Assembly: GCA_029779375.1 (NCBI GenBank)
Contig: JAKPAR010000199.1
Coordinates: forward strand, 1 to 8,530
Direction of reading: 5' to 3'
Length of the DNA stretch: 8,530 nt
Source: Bacillota bacterium
GTDB taxonomy: Bacteria > Bacillota > Clostridia > Tissierellales > Sporanaerobacteraceae
The notes below the pieces were generated by a model. That model worked only from the letters and a program-made list of their open reading frames with translations. It did not search any database and was not told the DNA's origin. Below are positions 1-6,083 of the stretch, piece by piece; position 1 is the first letter of the stretch; each line of letters begins with the position of its first letter. A program made the translations under genes and the position numbers.

Positions 1-2
1 AA

Positions 3-449
3 TATATGCAAGAAATTGAAAGGTCTTGGGATTATGCTGCTTCAACTAAGGATGCATCAATATTTTTTAGTGTTGTAATGCCGAGAATTTATTCTGCTAA
101 ATTTTATGAAGAAAACTATGAGTGGTTGAAAAAAAATAGAGAAAGTTTTGAAAAGCTATTTGATGAAGAATGGTATGAGAGATTTAGAAGAGCAGTTAAA
201 AGTTCTCATGATTTAAATATTACCGATAGAATTCATGAAATAAAAGTGCCTACATTAATTATAAGTGGTGAATTGGATACTATTACTCCTTTAAAGTATC
301 AAGAAGTGATTTATAATGAAATTTCAAATTCTAAATGGGTGGTCATAAAGGATGCAGGCCATGCTTTAATGTATGAAAAACCCTATGAATTTATTTCAGT
401 GATTATGGGATTTATAAAAATCATAGGGTTTGATATAAAAACAATTTAA
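3..449 (+). CDS. alpha/beta-fold hydrolase, C-terminal part (5' end cut by window)
   Basis: The reading frame is open to the left edge, so the first Met in view (position 6) is probably internal. The nucleophile-elbow half of the protein lies outside the window. What remains looks like the cap region (residues 1-75, rich in Trp, Tyr, Lys and Glu) followed by the last core strands of an alpha/beta hydrolase. The sequence VPTLIISGELDTITP carries the expected catalytic Asp (D91, counted from the Met at 6), and KDAGHALMYEKP carries the catalytic His (H119). The spacing and flanking motifs are typical of small esterase/peroxidase-like hydrolases. The substrate cannot be told. The gene converges on the MocR-type regulator and their stop codons overlap by 4 bases. 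The family call is firm; a specific function is not possible. Confidence 0.88.
   Translation, partial: YMQEIERSWDYAASTKDASIFFSVVMPRIYSAKFYEENYEWLKKNRESFEKLFDEEWYERFRRAVKSSHDLNITDRIHEIKVPTLIISGELDTITPLKYQEVIYNEISNSKWVVIKDAGHALMYEKPYEFISVIMGFIKIIGFDIKTI
378..431 (-). terminator. possible terminator hairpin for the MocR gene, inside the hydrolase CDS
   Basis: There is a perfect 11-bp inverted repeat (AAACCCTATGA at 378-388, TCATAGGGTTT at 421-431) with a 32-base loop. Read on the minus strand it begins about 15 bases after the MocR stop codon and runs into a short T stretch (GGGTTTTTC). The long loop makes it weak for an intrinsic terminator, and it lies in coding sequence of the opposite gene. 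Confidence 0.35.
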
Positions 450-1915
450 ATTAGCGGAATATATTTTGTATCCTCATTTTTTTCATCTTTTAAGTTTAGA
501 ATAGATCTATCTATTATATCTATGCCTTTTTTTATTTGTTCTTTAGATACAGAACCAAAGCTAAGTCGAATATAATTAGTACAATCACTTTTTTCAGCTA
601 TAAAAAATATTTTTCCGGGTACTATTATTACATTGTTTTTCATACATTCATTGTATAGTTCAATACTATCTATACTTTCTGGCAATTTTAACCAAAGACT
701 TAATCCACCTCTTGGTTCTACAAATGATATACCATGAGAGTTTAATTTTTTTATTTTATCTAACAACAATTCATATTTTTCACTGTAATCTAATTTTATC
801 TTTTTTATATGTTCTTTCCAGTAGCCTTTTCTTAAATACAAGTCAAAGGCTCTTTGAATAAAACCAGAAGAAGTAATATCTGTAGTGTGTTTTGCCTTAA
901 CAATATCTTTTAAAAGCTTTTTAGGAGCAGTTAGAAAACCTATGCGAAGACCGGGCATGAGTATTTTTGAAAAACTTTTTATATATATTACTTGATCATA
1001 TTTGTCAATTGATTTAAGAGGTAATCTATTGCCTTCATAGCTTAAATCTGACAAAAAATCATCCTCTATAATATATAAATTGTTTTCATAAGCCAAATCT
1101 ATAAGTTCTAATTTTTTTTCCTCACTATATGAATAAGTAGTAGGACTTTGATAGCAAGGCATAGTATATAAAAATTTAGGATGATAAGTTTTTATACTTT
1201 TTTTCAACTCTTCTAGGTTTATGCCATCTTTTTCCATAGTAATAGCTATAATATTAGCTCCTCTGGATTTAAAAGCTGCTACAGCTCCTGAATAAGTGGG
1301 GTTTTCAAGGAGCACATAATCCCCTGGTTGAATCAAAGTTTTGGCAATCAAATCTATTCCTTGCTGTCCACCAGATATTATCTGAATTTGAGAAGAATTT
1401 ACATCTATAGAATAGTTTTCATATAAAAAATGGCTTATAGATTCTCTCAATGGAGCATATCCATTTATTTCAGGATATACGAAGGCATTTCCCTTATCTC
1501 TATCTAGCACTTCTATAAGTACGTTTTTAAAGTCTTCTACAGGAAATAGTTCTGGGGTAGGAGATACACTGGCAAAGTTTATGCTATCTTCAGTCATAGA
1601 AAGAATACCACTTGTCATAAGCTCCATATTTTCATCTTCGAAATAGCCAAAATTCAAGTCTTCAGTATTTCCTTTCACATAAGTTCCGCTGCCTTTTTTT
1701 GAATATACATATCCCTCTTGTTCTAAAAGTTTATAAGCACTGACAATAGTTACATTATTGACATCTAATTTTTTTGCTAAACTCCTTATTGAAGGGAGCT
1801 TTTCTCCCTTTTGGATACTTTCATTTTCTATTAGGACTTTTAGTTCATTGTATAGTTGTATATATAATGGTGTATTTATGTCTCTATTTAAATGTAGTAT
1901 TATATTATTGTTCAT
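446..1915 (-). CDS. MocR-family regulator: GntR-type HTH fused to PLP-dependent aminotransferase-like domain
   Basis: The 489-residue protein has the full MocR/GabR/PdxR layout. Residues 10-82 are a GntR winged helix (PLYIQLYNELK, then GEKLPSIRSLAKKLDVNNVTI, then the wing KKGSGTYV). After a linker of about 30 residues comes a complete fold-type I aminotransferase domain (about 110-475). Cofactor residues are present: Asp285 in YIIEDDF for the pyridine nitrogen, Lys317 in SFSK as the Schiff-base lysine, Arg324 in PGLRIG, and Arg450 in YIRLSFG as the likely carboxylate-binding Arg. Family members bind PLP and an amino-acid-like effector and control a nearby gene, often also themselves. The effector here is unknown. 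The start is fixed by GGAGGA at 1922-1927, six bases upstream of the ATG. A promoter and a palindrome lie directly upstream. The divergent neighbour is not a metabolic gene, so the target is unclear. Confidence 0.95.
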   Translation of the reverse strand: MNNNIILHLNRDINTPLYIQLYNELKVLIENESIQKGEKLPSIRSLAKKLDVNNVTIVSAYKLLEQEGYVYSKKGSGTYVKGNTEDLNFGYFEDENMELMTSGILSMTEDSINFASVSPTPELFPVEDFKNVLIEVLDRDKGNAFVYPEINGYAPLRESISHFLYENYSIDVNSSQIQIISGGQQGIDLIAKTLIQPGDYVLLENPTYSGAVAAFKSRGANIIAITMEKDGINLEELKKSIKTYHPKFLYTMPCYQSPTTYSYSEEKKLELIDLAYENNLYIIEDDFLSDLSYEGNRLPLKSIDKYDQVIYIKSFSKILMPGLRIGFLTAPKKLLKDIVKAKHTTDITSSGFIQRAFDLYLRKGYWKEHIKKIKLDYSEKYELLLDKIKKLNSHGISFVEPRGGLSLWLKLPESIDSIELYNECMKNNVIIVPGKIFFIAEKSDCTNYIRLSFGSVSKEQIKKGIDIIDRSILNLKDEKNEDTKYIPLI

Positions 1916-1943
1916 ACTATGTCCTCCAAGTATTCATATTTAG

Positions 1944-1959
1944 AATGTATCGATACATT
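1944..1959. promoter_or_regulatory. perfect 16-bp palindrome, candidate MocR operator
   Basis: The sequence AATGTATCGATACATT is its own reverse complement. It begins one base past the -10 box of the MocR promoter and covers the predicted +1, where a bound repressor would block initiation. Autoregulation is inferred; palindromic or repeated sites next to the gene are usual for GntR/MocR proteins. Confidence 0.55.
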
Positions 1960-1960
1960 T

Positions 1961-1989
1961 ATTATATCATATAACAAAAAATATGCAAA
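1961..1989 (-). promoter_or_regulatory. sigma-A-type promoter of the MocR gene
   Basis: Read on the minus strand, TTTGCA (1989-1984, 4 of 6 matches to the -35 consensus) is followed after 17 bases by a perfect TATAAT (1966-1961). The predicted start of transcription is near 1954, giving a leader of about 40 bases before the ATG at 1915. Confidence 0.65.
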
Positions 1990-2042
1990 CTAATACATGT
2001 TTTTAAAAGGAATTTTAGAAAAGATGAAGAATTAAATAAATG

Positions 2043-2048
2043 AGGAGG
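2043..2048 (+). promoter_or_regulatory. ribosome binding site that decides the start of the propeller-like gene
   Basis: AGGAGG sits 9 bases before the ATG at 2058. The in-frame ATG at 2040 overlaps this site and has no site of its own, so it is unlikely to be the start. Confidence 0.8.
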
Positions 2049-2057
2049 CTAGAAAAA

Positions 2058-3116
2058 ATGGAGAATAAGGGCTTTAAAATATTCATACTAGTATTTACAC
2101 TTTTGATAGTTGCATTTTTTTCTTCTAAGTACAAAGATAAAATTATGCCTAGAGAGACTATGAAAACTTTAGAAATTGTCCAACAAATTCCTACTTCTGA
2201 AGGCGAAAAAGTAAGAGTTTATGATGATATCATTGTTAAATACAAGGATGATTTTATTAGTACATTAAATATTGACGGTACTAGCAAATGGGAAAAAAAA
2301 TTAAATTTTGAAAGACCTTTGGTTTTTCCAGGAGAAAAAGCTATATATTTTTGTCAAGGAACTACTGGGGAATTATATTTTTTAGATTTTGATGGAAATA
2401 GTACAAAAAAAGTAGAATTAGGTATTGATGTTGAAAAGATCATAGAAAAAGAAGGTATTTTATATGCAATATGTAAAGATAAAGATAAAGAAGTTTTAAA
2501 ATTAATAGATAATGGTGGAAATATATTGGCAACTATTACTTCAGGAGAAAAGATACTTAATTTTGATTTTAACATGGATAAATCAAAGGTAGTCATATCA
2601 TCATTGATAGCTCGTGATGGAAATATTCAGTCAAATTTATCTTTTTACAATATAAAGGGAGATATATTGTCAAATGTAGGGTTTAATGATGAAATAGTTA
2701 CTTTTCTTAAATTTATAGATAAAGATATTGTTGTGGCCATGACGGATAAGGCCATTTACAAAATAAACAGTCAAACAGTAGTCTGGAATCAAAATATAGA
2801 AGCTCTAAAGGATATATATGTAGATAATAGTGAAAAAGAGAAGGTATATGCTCTTGTAGGGAAGAGCCTAAAAATTTTTGATAGCAATGGGGAAATTCAA
2901 GAAGATATAGTTTTAGATGGTGAGTATAAAAAAATGTACTCATATAATGGGATTCTTATATTGGTAGGAGATAAAAATGTACTAGGATTTAAAAAAGGTA
3001 AGGAAATTTTGAATTATGCCATTGAAGAAGGAGAGAAAGTGATTATAGATAATTCAAAAATACTACTTATTACAGATGGAAAAACTTATTTGATGAAGAC
3101 AATCGAAAAACAATAG
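2058..3116 (+). CDS. membrane-anchored beta-propeller-like protein (DUF5711-like)
   Basis: The 352-residue protein has one N-terminal membrane segment (about residues 6-22, FKIFILVFTLLIVAFF) and then an exported domain with no cleavage site evident. The rest consists of about seven or eight degenerate beta repeats. Each has a run of hydrophobic strand residues, then a turn such as NIDGTSKW, DFDGNSTKK, NGGNILA, NIKGDIL or SNGEIQ. This is the pattern of PQQ-like or WD-like propeller blades and is reminiscent of DUF5711. No catalytic residues are visible and only two cysteines are present. It is followed after 15 bases by the CvpA-type gene, so the two are probably co-transcribed. No convincing promoter was found in 1975-2040. 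A role as an extracytoplasmic scaffold or sensor is possible but unproven. Confidence in the gene is high; the family name is tentative. Confidence 0.85.
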   Translation: MENKGFKIFILVFTLLIVAFFSSKYKDKIMPRETMKTLEIVQQIPTSEGEKVRVYDDIIVKYKDDFISTLNIDGTSKWEKKLNFERPLVFPGEKAIYFCQGTTGELYFLDFDGNSTKKVELGIDVEKIIEKEGILYAICKDKDKEVLKLIDNGGNILATITSGEKILNFDFNMDKSKVVISSLIARDGNIQSNLSFYNIKGDILSNVGFNDEIVTFLKFIDKDIVVAMTDKAIYKINSQTVVWNQNIEALKDIYVDNSEKEKVYALVGKSLKIFDSNGEIQEDIVLDGEYKKMYSYNGILILVGDKNVLGFKKGKEILNYAIEEGEKVIIDNSKILLITDGKTYLMKTIEKQ

Positions 3117-3131
3117 AAAATGGTGGAGAAT

Positions 3132-3728
3132 ATGAATTGGATAGATTTTTTAATTGTACTTATGTTGGTGGATAATATTGTAAAAGGCGTTAGTCGAGGT
3201 CTAGTAAAATCTATATTTGGATTGATAAAAATTTTGCTGTCAATTTATTTTACAAAAATGTATTACGATATTGTATATGGATACATACTTAATACTGAGG
3301 TAGTGTACAATGGATTTAAAGCTGTAATTTTAGGAATTCTTAAAGCTGTATTTTATAGAAAAATTAAGAATGATGTAAATTTTTTGCCCCGAATACTAGC
3401 TAGTGGAATAATAAATGTTTTAATTAATATTTTTTCTATTTTGATTACTTATTTTGTATTTAGATGGCTTTTAGGACTTTTAGAAGAACTATTGTCATTT
3501 TTGTTTAAAGCACCGATATTGAAACAATTAAATGGAATAGGGGGATTTTTGTTTGGAGCAATAAAGGGAATACTCGTAATATATATAGTGATTGCACTTT
3601 TTTCACCTATTAAAATTATATTCCCTCAAGGTTTTATTTCAAAGGCAATGGAGAATTCATTGCTATTTACTTATTTTAACAATGCTAGTTTAAAATTCAA
3701 CTTATTTAAAATAGAAAATTTTATTTAA
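3132..3728 (+). CDS. CvpA family membrane protein
   Basis: This is a 198-residue, four-helix hydrophobic protein. It opens with MNWIDFLIVLMLVDNI, the usual CvpA first helix, followed by the conserved GVSRG turn (residues 19-23). Further membrane segments lie at about 25-44, 92-117 and 135-159, with an amphipathic stretch before the last. The C-terminal sequence NSLLFTYFNNAS matches the tail of clostridial CvpA proteins. Family members are linked to colicin V production in E. coli and to envelope integrity elsewhere; the molecular role is not settled. The start is uncertain. The ATG at 3120 has no binding site, whereas the one at 3132 follows GGTGGAG (3122-3128) at a rather short spacing of 3 bases and gives the standard family N-terminus. 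It is the last gene before the hairpin at 3771. Confidence 0.88.
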   Translation: MNWIDFLIVLMLVDNIVKGVSRGLVKSIFGLIKILLSIYFTKMYYDIVYGYILNTEVVYNGFKAVILGILKAVFYRKIKNDVNFLPRILASGIINVLINIFSILITYFVFRWLLGLLEELLSFLFKAPILKQLNGIGGFLFGAIKGILVIYIVIALFSPIKIIFPQGFISKAMENSLLFTYFNNASLKFNLFKIENFI

Positions 3729-3770
3729 AGGAATATTTGTAAGAAGTGAGGAAGGTGAAAATTAAATAAA

Positions 3771-3799
3771 AATAAGTCCCGCTATTAGCGGGACTTATT
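3771..3799. terminator. bidirectional terminator between CvpA and the DUF2089/DUF4097 operon
   Basis: A perfect 13-bp stem (AATAAGTCCCGCT at 3771-3783, AGCGGGACTTATT at 3787-3799) has a 3-base loop. On the minus strand it is followed by TTTTATTT, making a good intrinsic terminator for the three-gene operon. On the plus strand the downstream run is poorer (CGATTATTATTT), but the stem should still end CvpA transcripts. The stop codon of the minus-strand gene (3797-3795) lies inside the stem. Confidence 0.9.
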
Positions 3800-4175
3800 C
3801 GATTATTATTTCAACTACTTCTCCATCTTCTCCTTTAATATCGACAAGTTTTCCTTCTGCTCCGTTTTTTATTGCTTCGTATATGTCTTTAAAATCTGAT
3901 TCGTCAAGTCCGGTTTCTTTTAGCTCGGGTGAAAATTTATAAGCTAGTTTCATTCCTAAGTTTACGAAAGAAATAGGTAAAGTTATGTTTACATCAGAAT
4001 CTTCATCTGGATCATGGACTTTTATTTTTAGCCATTTTGCATTGCTTTTATTTGTACTTTGAGTTGTTTCTGTTTCTAGAGCATTTAGAAGATTTACTCC
4101 TTCTTCTATAGTGATTTTGCCTTCTTCAACCATTTTAAGAATTTGCATTTTTTCTTCTCTAAAATCATTTTTCAT
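3795..4175 (-). CDS. small SHOCT-like domain protein, third gene of the DUF2089/DUF4097 operon
   Basis: The 126-residue protein has no signal peptide or membrane segment. Residues 7-33 form the helical module EEKMQILKMVEEGKITIEEG, continuing to LLNAL, which is also found at the N-terminus of the gene upstream and the C-terminus of the gene before that. A Ser/Thr/Asn linker (35-46) leads to a compact alpha/beta domain (47-126) that starts WLKIKVHDPDEDSDVNITLP and ends in an acidic beta hairpin, GEDGEVVEIIIE. This domain resembles that of short cytoplasmic proteins often found beside DUF4097 genes, but its function is unknown to me. The ribosome binding site AGGGGGGA lies just before the ATG and touches the stop codon of the upstream gene, with a 10-base gap between the two genes. 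This suggests coupled translation. The stop codon lies within the terminator stem. Confidence 0.85.
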   Translation of the reverse strand: MKNDFREEKMQILKMVEEGKITIEEGVNLLNALETETTQSTNKSNAKWLKIKVHDPDEDSDVNITLPISFVNLGMKLAYKFSPELKETGLDESDFKDIYEAIKNGAEGKLVDIKGEDGEVVEIIIE

Positions 4176-4185
4176 AGAATCCCCC

Positions 4186-5406
4186 CTAGTTAACTTTTAT
4201 AGAGCCATTTGAAGTTGAGGCTATAAATTTGAAATGTGGTTCTTCTTCTTTGTACTCAATGCTATGAGCTATTATCTTTCTAGTTCCCAATTTGTTTTGC
4301 TGATTTACTTTGTATACAAGATTTGGTATTTCTAAATTTATATTTCCAAGGGATGTTTCAAAGTCAAAATAAAGTATATTGTCGAATTCATTAAAATGAG
4401 TATTTATTGAAGCATTGGAAGTGGTAAGTTCCAATTTTTCCATATCTTTTGCAGAAAATTCATCACATATTATTTTCCCATTAGATGTCACTAATTTTAT
4501 ATTTTTTCCTATTGGATTTTTAACCTCAATACTTGCATTAGAAGTAATTCCTTCTATAGAATGGGATTCGACATCTCTTAAGTATATTCTGCCGTTTTTA
4601 GTGTATACAAATATTTTTTCGCTTTTTATTTTATCTAAACTCACACTGGAGTTTGTGCTATTTGCCATTATTATAGGAGAATTTATATTTTCTAGTGAGA
4701 TTCTGCCATTTTTAGTTACTAGTTTTACATTTTCTCCATTTAGACCACTTACAGCTATAGAGGCATTTGTAGTATCACAAATTAAATTGTCTACATTTAT
4801 ATCTTCTATTTCAATTTTGTCATTAGATGTATTTAAAATGATTTTTTCGTATTCTCTATTAGGGACTAAAACTTCTAATTTTATTCCTATGTTGTTTGTA
4901 TATGCTGGTTTAAATACTATATTGTTATCTTCCTCGTAGAAGTCATAGAAAGTATCATTTTTATCCATTGTTCCTTTTTTGTAACTAGAAGCTACTTTGA
5001 CTAAAATGCTTTCTTTATCCCAAGGTTTTAATGAAATATTTCCATTTATACTCTTTATGTCAATATTAGGTTTTTCTATGTGAGAGATGTCTTTTTCTAG
5101 AGTGGTATTTATAGTTTCATAGTTTCCTAAAAAATTAATGGATGGACTTTTTTCTTTTATTCCACCAAATAAATTAGATATTTTGTTGCTTACATCGTTT
5201 CCAAATTGTTCTATTTTTTTGCCTTGTTCTTTAATTACTTTTCCCATTTTATCTATATCTACTTTTTTATCATCTGTTTTATCATCTTTAGAAACAAAGT
5301 CTTCGTCGTCATTGTCATCTAGAGCTTCTAATAGTTTTAGAGCTTCTTGGCTTGAAATTTTTCCTTCTTCAAGCATAGTTAAAATCATCATTCTTTCTTC
5401 TTTCAA
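4186..5406 (-). CDS. DUF4097 beta-solenoid protein with SHOCT-like N-terminal module (YvlB/LiaX-like)
   Basis: The 406-residue protein starts at TTG. The site AGGAGGG (5420-5414) seven bases upstream supports that start over the internal ATG codons at residues 6 and 7. Residues 3-29 are the helical module EERMMILTMLEEGKISSQEA, continuing to LLEAL. An acidic and lysine-rich linker (30-56) and an amphipathic helix (57-81) follow. From about 95 to the end runs a DUF4097 beta-rich domain. Its core (192-334) is a regular repeat with the turn Asn at 195, 214, 233, 252, 271, 290, 309 and 331, that is one rung per 19 residues. No signal peptide, membrane segment or sorting motif is present, so a cytoplasmic site or unusual export must be assumed. 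The closest known architectures are Bacillus YvlB and Enterococcus LiaX, linked to cell-envelope stress; a similar job here is inference. Confidence 0.92.
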   Translation of the reverse strand: MKEERMMILTMLEEGKISSQEALKLLEALDDNDDEDFVSKDDKTDDKKVDIDKMGKVIKEQGKKIEQFGNDVSNKISNLFGGIKEKSPSINFLGNYETINTTLEKDISHIEKPNIDIKSINGNISLKPWDKESILVKVASSYKKGTMDKNDTFYDFYEEDNNIVFKPAYTNNIGIKLEVLVPNREYEKIILNTSNDKIEIEDINVDNLICDTTNASIAVSGLNGENVKLVTKNGRISLENINSPIIMANSTNSSVSLDKIKSEKIFVYTKNGRIYLRDVESHSIEGITSNASIEVKNPIGKNIKLVTSNGKIICDEFSAKDMEKLELTTSNASINTHFNEFDNILYFDFETSLGNINLEIPNLVYKVNQQNKLGTRKIIAHSIEYKEEEPHFKFIASTSNGSIKVN

Positions 5407-5413
5407 TTTTAAA

Positions 5414-5420
5414 CCCTCCT
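5414..5420 (-). promoter_or_regulatory. ribosome binding site supporting the TTG start of the DUF4097 gene
   Basis: On the minus strand AGGAGGG is followed by 7 bases and then TTG at 5406. The site overlaps the TAG stop (5421-5419) of the DUF2089 gene, which implies coupled translation of the two genes. Confidence 0.8.
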
Positions 5421-5790
5421 ATTCTTCACCTTTTAAAAGATTTATAGCTTCTTCGGAAGTGATTTCTCCATTGCTAAGCCTTTCCAAAATCTCTTTTTTG
5501 TTTATACTTGGGACATTGTATTTAGGGCTGTATCCTAATGCTTCAATGACACTTTCTAGTTTGTTTCTCACCGTAGGATAGGATATTCCAAGTTCTTTTT
5601 CTATTTCTTTTATATTTCCTCTGTTTTTTATAAATACTTCTACAAAGTTTTTTTGTTCGTCTGAAAGTTTGCAAAATTTACACAATGAAAAATGCCCTTC
5701 TATACTAGTTCCACAGCTATTGCAACTCAATTTAGTTACTTCCATTTCATTTCCACATATAGGACATTTTCCTATTACTTCATTGTTCAT
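5419..5790 (-). CDS. DUF2089 family zinc-ribbon/HTH protein with SHOCT-like C-terminus
   Basis: This 123-residue protein is of typical DUF2089 length. The N-terminus holds a zinc ribbon (Cys9-X2-Cys12 and Cys23-X2-Cys26) with a further Cys pair (Cys37-X2-Cys40, CKFC). A helix-turn-helix-like segment follows at about 59-80 (NIKEIEKELGISYPTVRNKL), a strong match to a DNA-binding recognition helix. The C-terminus (97-119) has the helical module NKKEILERLSNGEITSEEAI, which recurs in the two genes downstream. It is the first gene of the three-gene operon, with a sigma-A-type promoter upstream and AGGTGA before the ATG. As a small DNA-binding protein encoded at the head of the operon it is the likely regulator of the operon; this is inferred, not shown. 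No key residue appears to be missing. Confidence 0.92.
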   Translation of the reverse strand: MNNEVIGKCPICGNEMEVTKLSCNSCGTSIEGHFSLCKFCKLSDEQKNFVEVFIKNRGNIKEIEKELGISYPTVRNKLESVIEALGYSPKYNVPSINKKEILERLSNGEITSEEAINLLKGEE

Positions 5791-5847
5791 TATATCACCT
5801 ACCTAATTATTTATATAAAATTTAGAACTTTCTATTCTTTATGTATA

Positions 5848-5876
5848 ATATTAGCCTAGAAAAAAATAAAAGTCAA
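5848..5876 (-). promoter_or_regulatory. sigma-A-type promoter of the DUF2089 operon
   Basis: Read on the minus strand, TTGACT (5876-5871, 5 of 6 matches) is separated by 17 bases from TAATAT (5853-5848, 4 of 6). The predicted leader before the ATG at 5790 is about 50 bases. A/T-only sequence lies directly upstream of the -35 box. Confidence 0.6.
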
Positions 5877-5884
5877 TAGTATTC

Positions 5885-5918
5885 TTAAAATATTTAATTT
5901 AAAAATTAAATATTTTAA
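5885..5918. repeat. 34-bp A/T-only palindrome upstream of the DUF2089 promoter
   Basis: The two 16-base arms (5885-5900 and 5903-5918) are perfect reverse complements with a 2-base centre, AA. The element is made only of A and T and lies 8 bases upstream of the -35 box of the DUF2089 operon. It may be an operator, an UP-like element, or simply a by-product of extreme base composition. Confidence 0.6.
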
Positions 5919-5967
5919 TATACAAGTTAAAAATATTAAAAAATACTCTTGTTGGATTTTAGTATGC

Positions 5968-6021
5968 AACTATAGATATAATATATAAAAGAAAAAATAA
6001 TTATAGATTATATCTATAGTT
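5968..6021. repeat. 15-bp perfect inverted repeat upstream of yedF, candidate operator
   Basis: AACTATAGATATAAT (5968-5982) recurs as its exact reverse complement at 6007-6021, with 24 bases between the arms. The right arm touches the first base of the likely -35 box of yedF. No T-run follows, so it is not a normal terminator. It could bind a dimeric regulator in looped or tandem form. Confidence 0.55.
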
Positions 6022-6051
6022 TGATTTAAAATGACAAATAACTAGTATAAT
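6021..6051 (+). promoter_or_regulatory. likely promoter of the yedF operon
   Basis: TTGATT (6021-6026) and a perfect TATAAT (6046-6051) are separated by 19 bases, slightly longer than ideal. An alternative -10, TAGTAT (6043-6048), gives 16. The predicted transcript starts near 6058, about 26 bases before the yedF ATG. Confidence 0.55.
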
Positions 6052-6083
6052 ATATTTAGTTTAACAATTAGGGAGGAATTGAA

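Noticed and set aside
1758..1974. Two short hydrophobic frames on plus across the MocR start and promoter
   Set aside because: They run through the MocR coding start, its promoter and the palindrome, and have no family resemblance.
2040..2057. Longer start for the propeller-like gene
   Set aside because: The ATG at 2040 overlaps the AGGAGG that serves the ATG at 2058 and has no upstream site of its own. It would also put charged residues ahead of the membrane segment.
3746..3769. Seven-codon GTG frame after CvpA with a binding-site-like purine run
   Set aside because: It is too short and has no stop-codon context or homology. It could be a remnant of a lost gene start, but that cannot be supported.
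4415..4939. Open frame of 174 codons on plus, antisense to the DUF4097 gene
   Set aside because: It lies wholly inside a well-supported gene on the other strand. Its hydrophobic, Phe/Ile/Ser-rich translation is what the complement of Asn/Lys/Glu-rich codons gives.
5138..5581. Open frame of 147 codons on plus, antisense to the DUF4097 and DUF2089 genes
   Set aside because: It spans the junction of two firm minus-strand genes, is Ser/Leu/Phe-rich with no recognisable domain, and is best explained as a shadow.
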